Source: Chloroflexota bacterium (GTDB lineage: Bacteria; Chloroflexota; UBA6077; CF-72). From it: 64,000 nt of DNA. The stretch spans positions 1 to 64,000 of the forward strand of contig JAFAOS010000191.1 in NCBI GenBank assembly GCA_019247515.1, read 5' to 3'. Under the pieces are notes generated by a model. It saw nothing but the letters and a program-made list of their open reading frames with translations. It ran no database searches and had not been told where the DNA came from. Position 1 is the first letter of the stretch. Every line of letters begins with the position of its first letter. This document shows, in pieces, positions 62,200-64,000 of the stretch. The position numbers were made by a program, and so were the translations under genes.

Positions 62200-63525
62200 A
62201 TGCGAGTCGTGTTCCTCGAAGTCGACACCGAGCGCTCGTGGGCGGTCGCCTCGATCGGGCCGGCCTTCATCGGCGCCTATCTGCGCGCGCACGGCCACGC
62301 CGTCGGCTTCGTGCGCGCCCACCTGGATGCGGCTGATGCGGACGTCATGCTGGATGTCGGTGCCGCGCGGCCGGACCTGCTCGGCGTCTCGCTCACCACC
62401 CGCCAGTGGCTGCGAGCGCGGCGCCTGGTCAAGGCGATCCGCGACCACCTGGACGTCCCGGTCATCGCCGGCGGGCTGCACGCCACCTTCGCCCCCGAAG
62501 TCGTGCTGGCCAGCCCTGGTTTCGACTACGTCTGCCTGGGGGAAGGCGAACAGCCGATGCTGGACCTCGTGCGCGCGCTGGAATCCGGAGCAGCGACGGA
62601 TCGCATCGACAACGTCTGGAAACGCGACTCCCGCCAGCGGCCAGCGCTCCGGCCGCCGCTGGCGCCACTGGACCGTCTGCCCTTTATCGCGCGCGACCTG
62701 CTCGACGAACCGACCGGAACGGTGCACATGACCACCCAGCGCGGGTGCCCATTCCCGTGCACCTATTGCGCGGCGCGCATGTACAATGAGCTGTACGCCG
62801 CCGGCGGTGAGGACTACGGCCGACGCCGCTCGCACGCGAATGTCCTGGCGGAGCTGCACGGACTCCACAACTCGGGTAATCTCGCGTACGTCATCTTTCT
62901 GGATGACACCTTCACCATCAATCACTCCTGGGTAATGGAGTTTTGCCGACTGTACGGCGCGGAGGTCCACGCGCCCTTTTCGCTCCACGCGCGAGTGGAG
63001 ACCGTCAACGAGCGTTTGCTGCAGATGCTAGCCGACGCCGGCTGTCACCAGATCACCTACGGCGTGGAAAGCGGCAGCGAGCGCGTGCGGCGCGGCATCA
63101 TGCATCGACAGGTCACCAACCAGCGCTTTAAAGACGTTTTCCGCTGGACCCGCGACGCGGGCATCATGCTCACCGCGAATTTCATGCTCGGGCTGCCGGG
63201 CGAGACCCGCGACGACCTGGAGCAAACGCTGGAGCTGGCGGAGGAGCTGAACGTCGCGGATTTCGGCTACTTCGTGTTCTATCCATATCCTGGCACGCGT
63301 CTGTTCACCGAATGCCTGGAGCGCGGCTATTTGCCGCCAGACTACCTGGAGCGGCCGGCCAACCACCGCGAATCAATTCTGAGTCTCCCGGACCTCAGCC
63401 GCGACGACATCGGCGAGTTCTACGATCGCTTTACCGCCCTGCGCCAGCGACTGCACGTGGCGCGCTATGGCGCCCCCCAGCCAGCGGCGCTCGCCACCGT
63501 CGTCGACGCTGCCCGCACGGGCTAA
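62200..63525 (+). CDS. B12-binding-domain radical SAM protein
   Basis: A 441-residue protein. Residues 1-140 form a cobalamin-binding-like Rossmann domain (GPAFIGAYLRAHGHAVGFVRAH, VPVIAGGLHATFAPEVVL, YVCLGEGEQPMLDLV). The radical-SAM cluster motif CPFPCTYC is near residue 185, followed by the barrel with FLDDTFTINHSWV, QITYGVESGSERVRRG and NFMLGLPGETRDDLEQTL. This architecture covers methyltransferases and ring-modifying enzymes in lipid, hopanoid or secondary-metabolite synthesis. The DxHxxG B12 motif is not clear, so cobalamin use is unproven. Its end overlaps the convergent methyltransferase-like gene by 4 nt. Confidence 0.88.
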   Translation: MRVVFLEVDTERSWAVASIGPAFIGAYLRAHGHAVGFVRAHLDAADADVMLDVGAARPDLLGVSLTTRQWLRARRLVKAIRDHLDVPVIAGGLHATFAPEVVLASPGFDYVCLGEGEQPMLDLVRALESGAATDRIDNVWKRDSRQRPALRPPLAPLDRLPFIARDLLDEPTGTVHMTTQRGCPFPCTYCAARMYNELYAAGGEDYGRRRSHANVLAELHGLHNSGNLAYVIFLDDTFTINHSWVMEFCRLYGAEVHAPFSLHARVETVNERLLQMLADAGCHQITYGVESGSERVRRGIMHRQVTNQRFKDVFRWTRDAGIMLTANFMLGLPGETRDDLEQTLELAEELNVADFGYFVFYPYPGTRLFTECLERGYLPPDYLERPANHRESILSLPDLSRDDIGEFYDRFTALRQRLHVARYGAPQPAALATVVDAARTG

Positions 63526-64000
63526 CAGGTGACCGGGCGGCGCTGCAGGCGCAGCAGGTGGACCGCGTAGTCCATCGACGCCCGCTCGTTGACGTACACG
63601 CGCCAGGGGACCCGATCCCGCTCGGCGACAATCGATAGCCCCGTATCGACCGTCTTCAGCGCGCGACGCAGTTCGGCGGCGCTGGAGCCATGCGCCTCGC
63701 CTCGCTGCGAGTGTCCGCCCAGCCACTGCGCCACCGGCGTGGCAGTGGCGGCCCAGTCGTACGGCGTCGACAGCAGCGCCGAAGCTCCCGTCGACAGCAC
63801 CCGACCCATTTCCACCAGGTGCTGCAGCGGCGATGCCACGCAGTCCAGCACGTTCAGACTCAACGCACCGCCGGACGTGCCGTCGGCGAACGGTAGATTA
63901 CCCACGTCGCAACACCAGAAGCTCATGTGCGCGGCGGGCGTGTCTGGCACGACGATCTCGTGCCGGTCGAAGACCAGGCCGACGCGGCGGATCGGCAAGC
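63522..64000 (-). CDS. SAM-dependent methyltransferase, C-terminal part (5' end outside window)
   Basis: The frame is open to the window edge, so the N-terminus with SAM-binding motif I is missing. The visible 159 residues read CCDVGNLPFADGTSGGALSLNVLDCV, then LVEMGRVLSTGASALLSTPYDW, the motif II to post-motif region of class I (type 11) methyltransferases, and end in a short strand-helix segment. Overlap with the B12-type radical SAM gene is convergent, so the pair is adjacent but not one operon. The substrate is unknown. Confidence 0.7.
   Translation of the reverse strand, partial: LPIRRVGLVFDRHEIVVPDTPAAHMSFWCCDVGNLPFADGTSGGALSLNVLDCVASPLQHLVEMGRVLSTGASALLSTPYDWAATATPVAQWLGGHSQRGEAHGSSAAELRRALKTVDTGLSIVAERDRVPWRVYVNERASMDYAVHLLRLQRRPVTC

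Overview
The window is GC-rich bacterial chromosome (about two thirds G+C by eye) with dense genes on both strands and no rRNA, tRNA, CRISPR array, phage gene or transposase that I can find. My best guess, held loosely, is an uncultured soil or aquatic Chloroflexota. The reasons are the many flavin- and Rieske-dependent oxidative genes beside paralogous MetE/EaCoMT-type proteins and molybdenum hydroxylases, a Gram-positive-type SOS box on dinB, and many apparently leaderless promoters.

Layout. 1-9.1 kb is a catabolic block: a partial diiron protein, FMN reductase, Rieske oxygenase, SDR with a degenerate active site, MetE-like protein, LigJ-type hydratase, FAD hydroxylase and luciferase-like monooxygenase. 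9.1-12.8 kb carries a DUF4389 membrane protein, a secreted glycosidase-like protein and a strange array with a period of about 60 bp. 12.8-16 kb has a molybdenum hydroxylase and a thioredoxin reductase-like protein in divergent orientation. 16-29.8 kb is housekeeping and genome maintenance (miaA, recQ, uvrA, uvrB, dtd, yjbR-like, miaB, dinB, fmdB-like) with a palindromic repeat family between the genes. 29.9-42.1 kb returns to metabolism: ornithine cyclodeaminase-like and isochorismatase-like proteins, a Tat-exported molybdenum hydroxylase pair, a phosphatase, a second MetE-like protein, a PEP-synthase N-domain protein, a flavin monooxygenase, a metallo-beta-lactamase-fold hydrolase, an unrecognised 539-residue protein and a P450. 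42.1-44.9 kb is a metal-transport unit: a structured leader, then a soluble PRC/MgtE-N/CBS protein, then a divergent Nramp transporter. 44.9-48.9 kb holds a VWA membrane protein and a secreted protein. 48.9-57.5 kb holds an alpha/beta hydrolase, luciferase-like oxidoreductase, two FAH-family proteins, FAD oxidoreductase, carboxymuconolactone decarboxylase-like protein, DinB-fold protein and BMP-type lipoprotein. 57.5-64 kb has an ABC1 kinase, alcohol dehydrogenase, amidohydrolase remnant, flavin monooxygenase, B12-binding radical SAM protein and a partial methyltransferase.

How it fits together. The metabolic genes look like several short operons for oxidative attack on aromatic or other xenobiotic-like compounds, followed by hydrolysis and hydration. 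Exact substrates cannot be read from sequence. The most system-like items are the candidate Mg/Mn-responsive leader with its two-gene transport module, the recurring promoter layout (a -10 hexamer 6-14 nt before the start codon, sometimes as a palindrome shared by two divergent genes), and four separate families of palindromic or tandem intergenic repeats.
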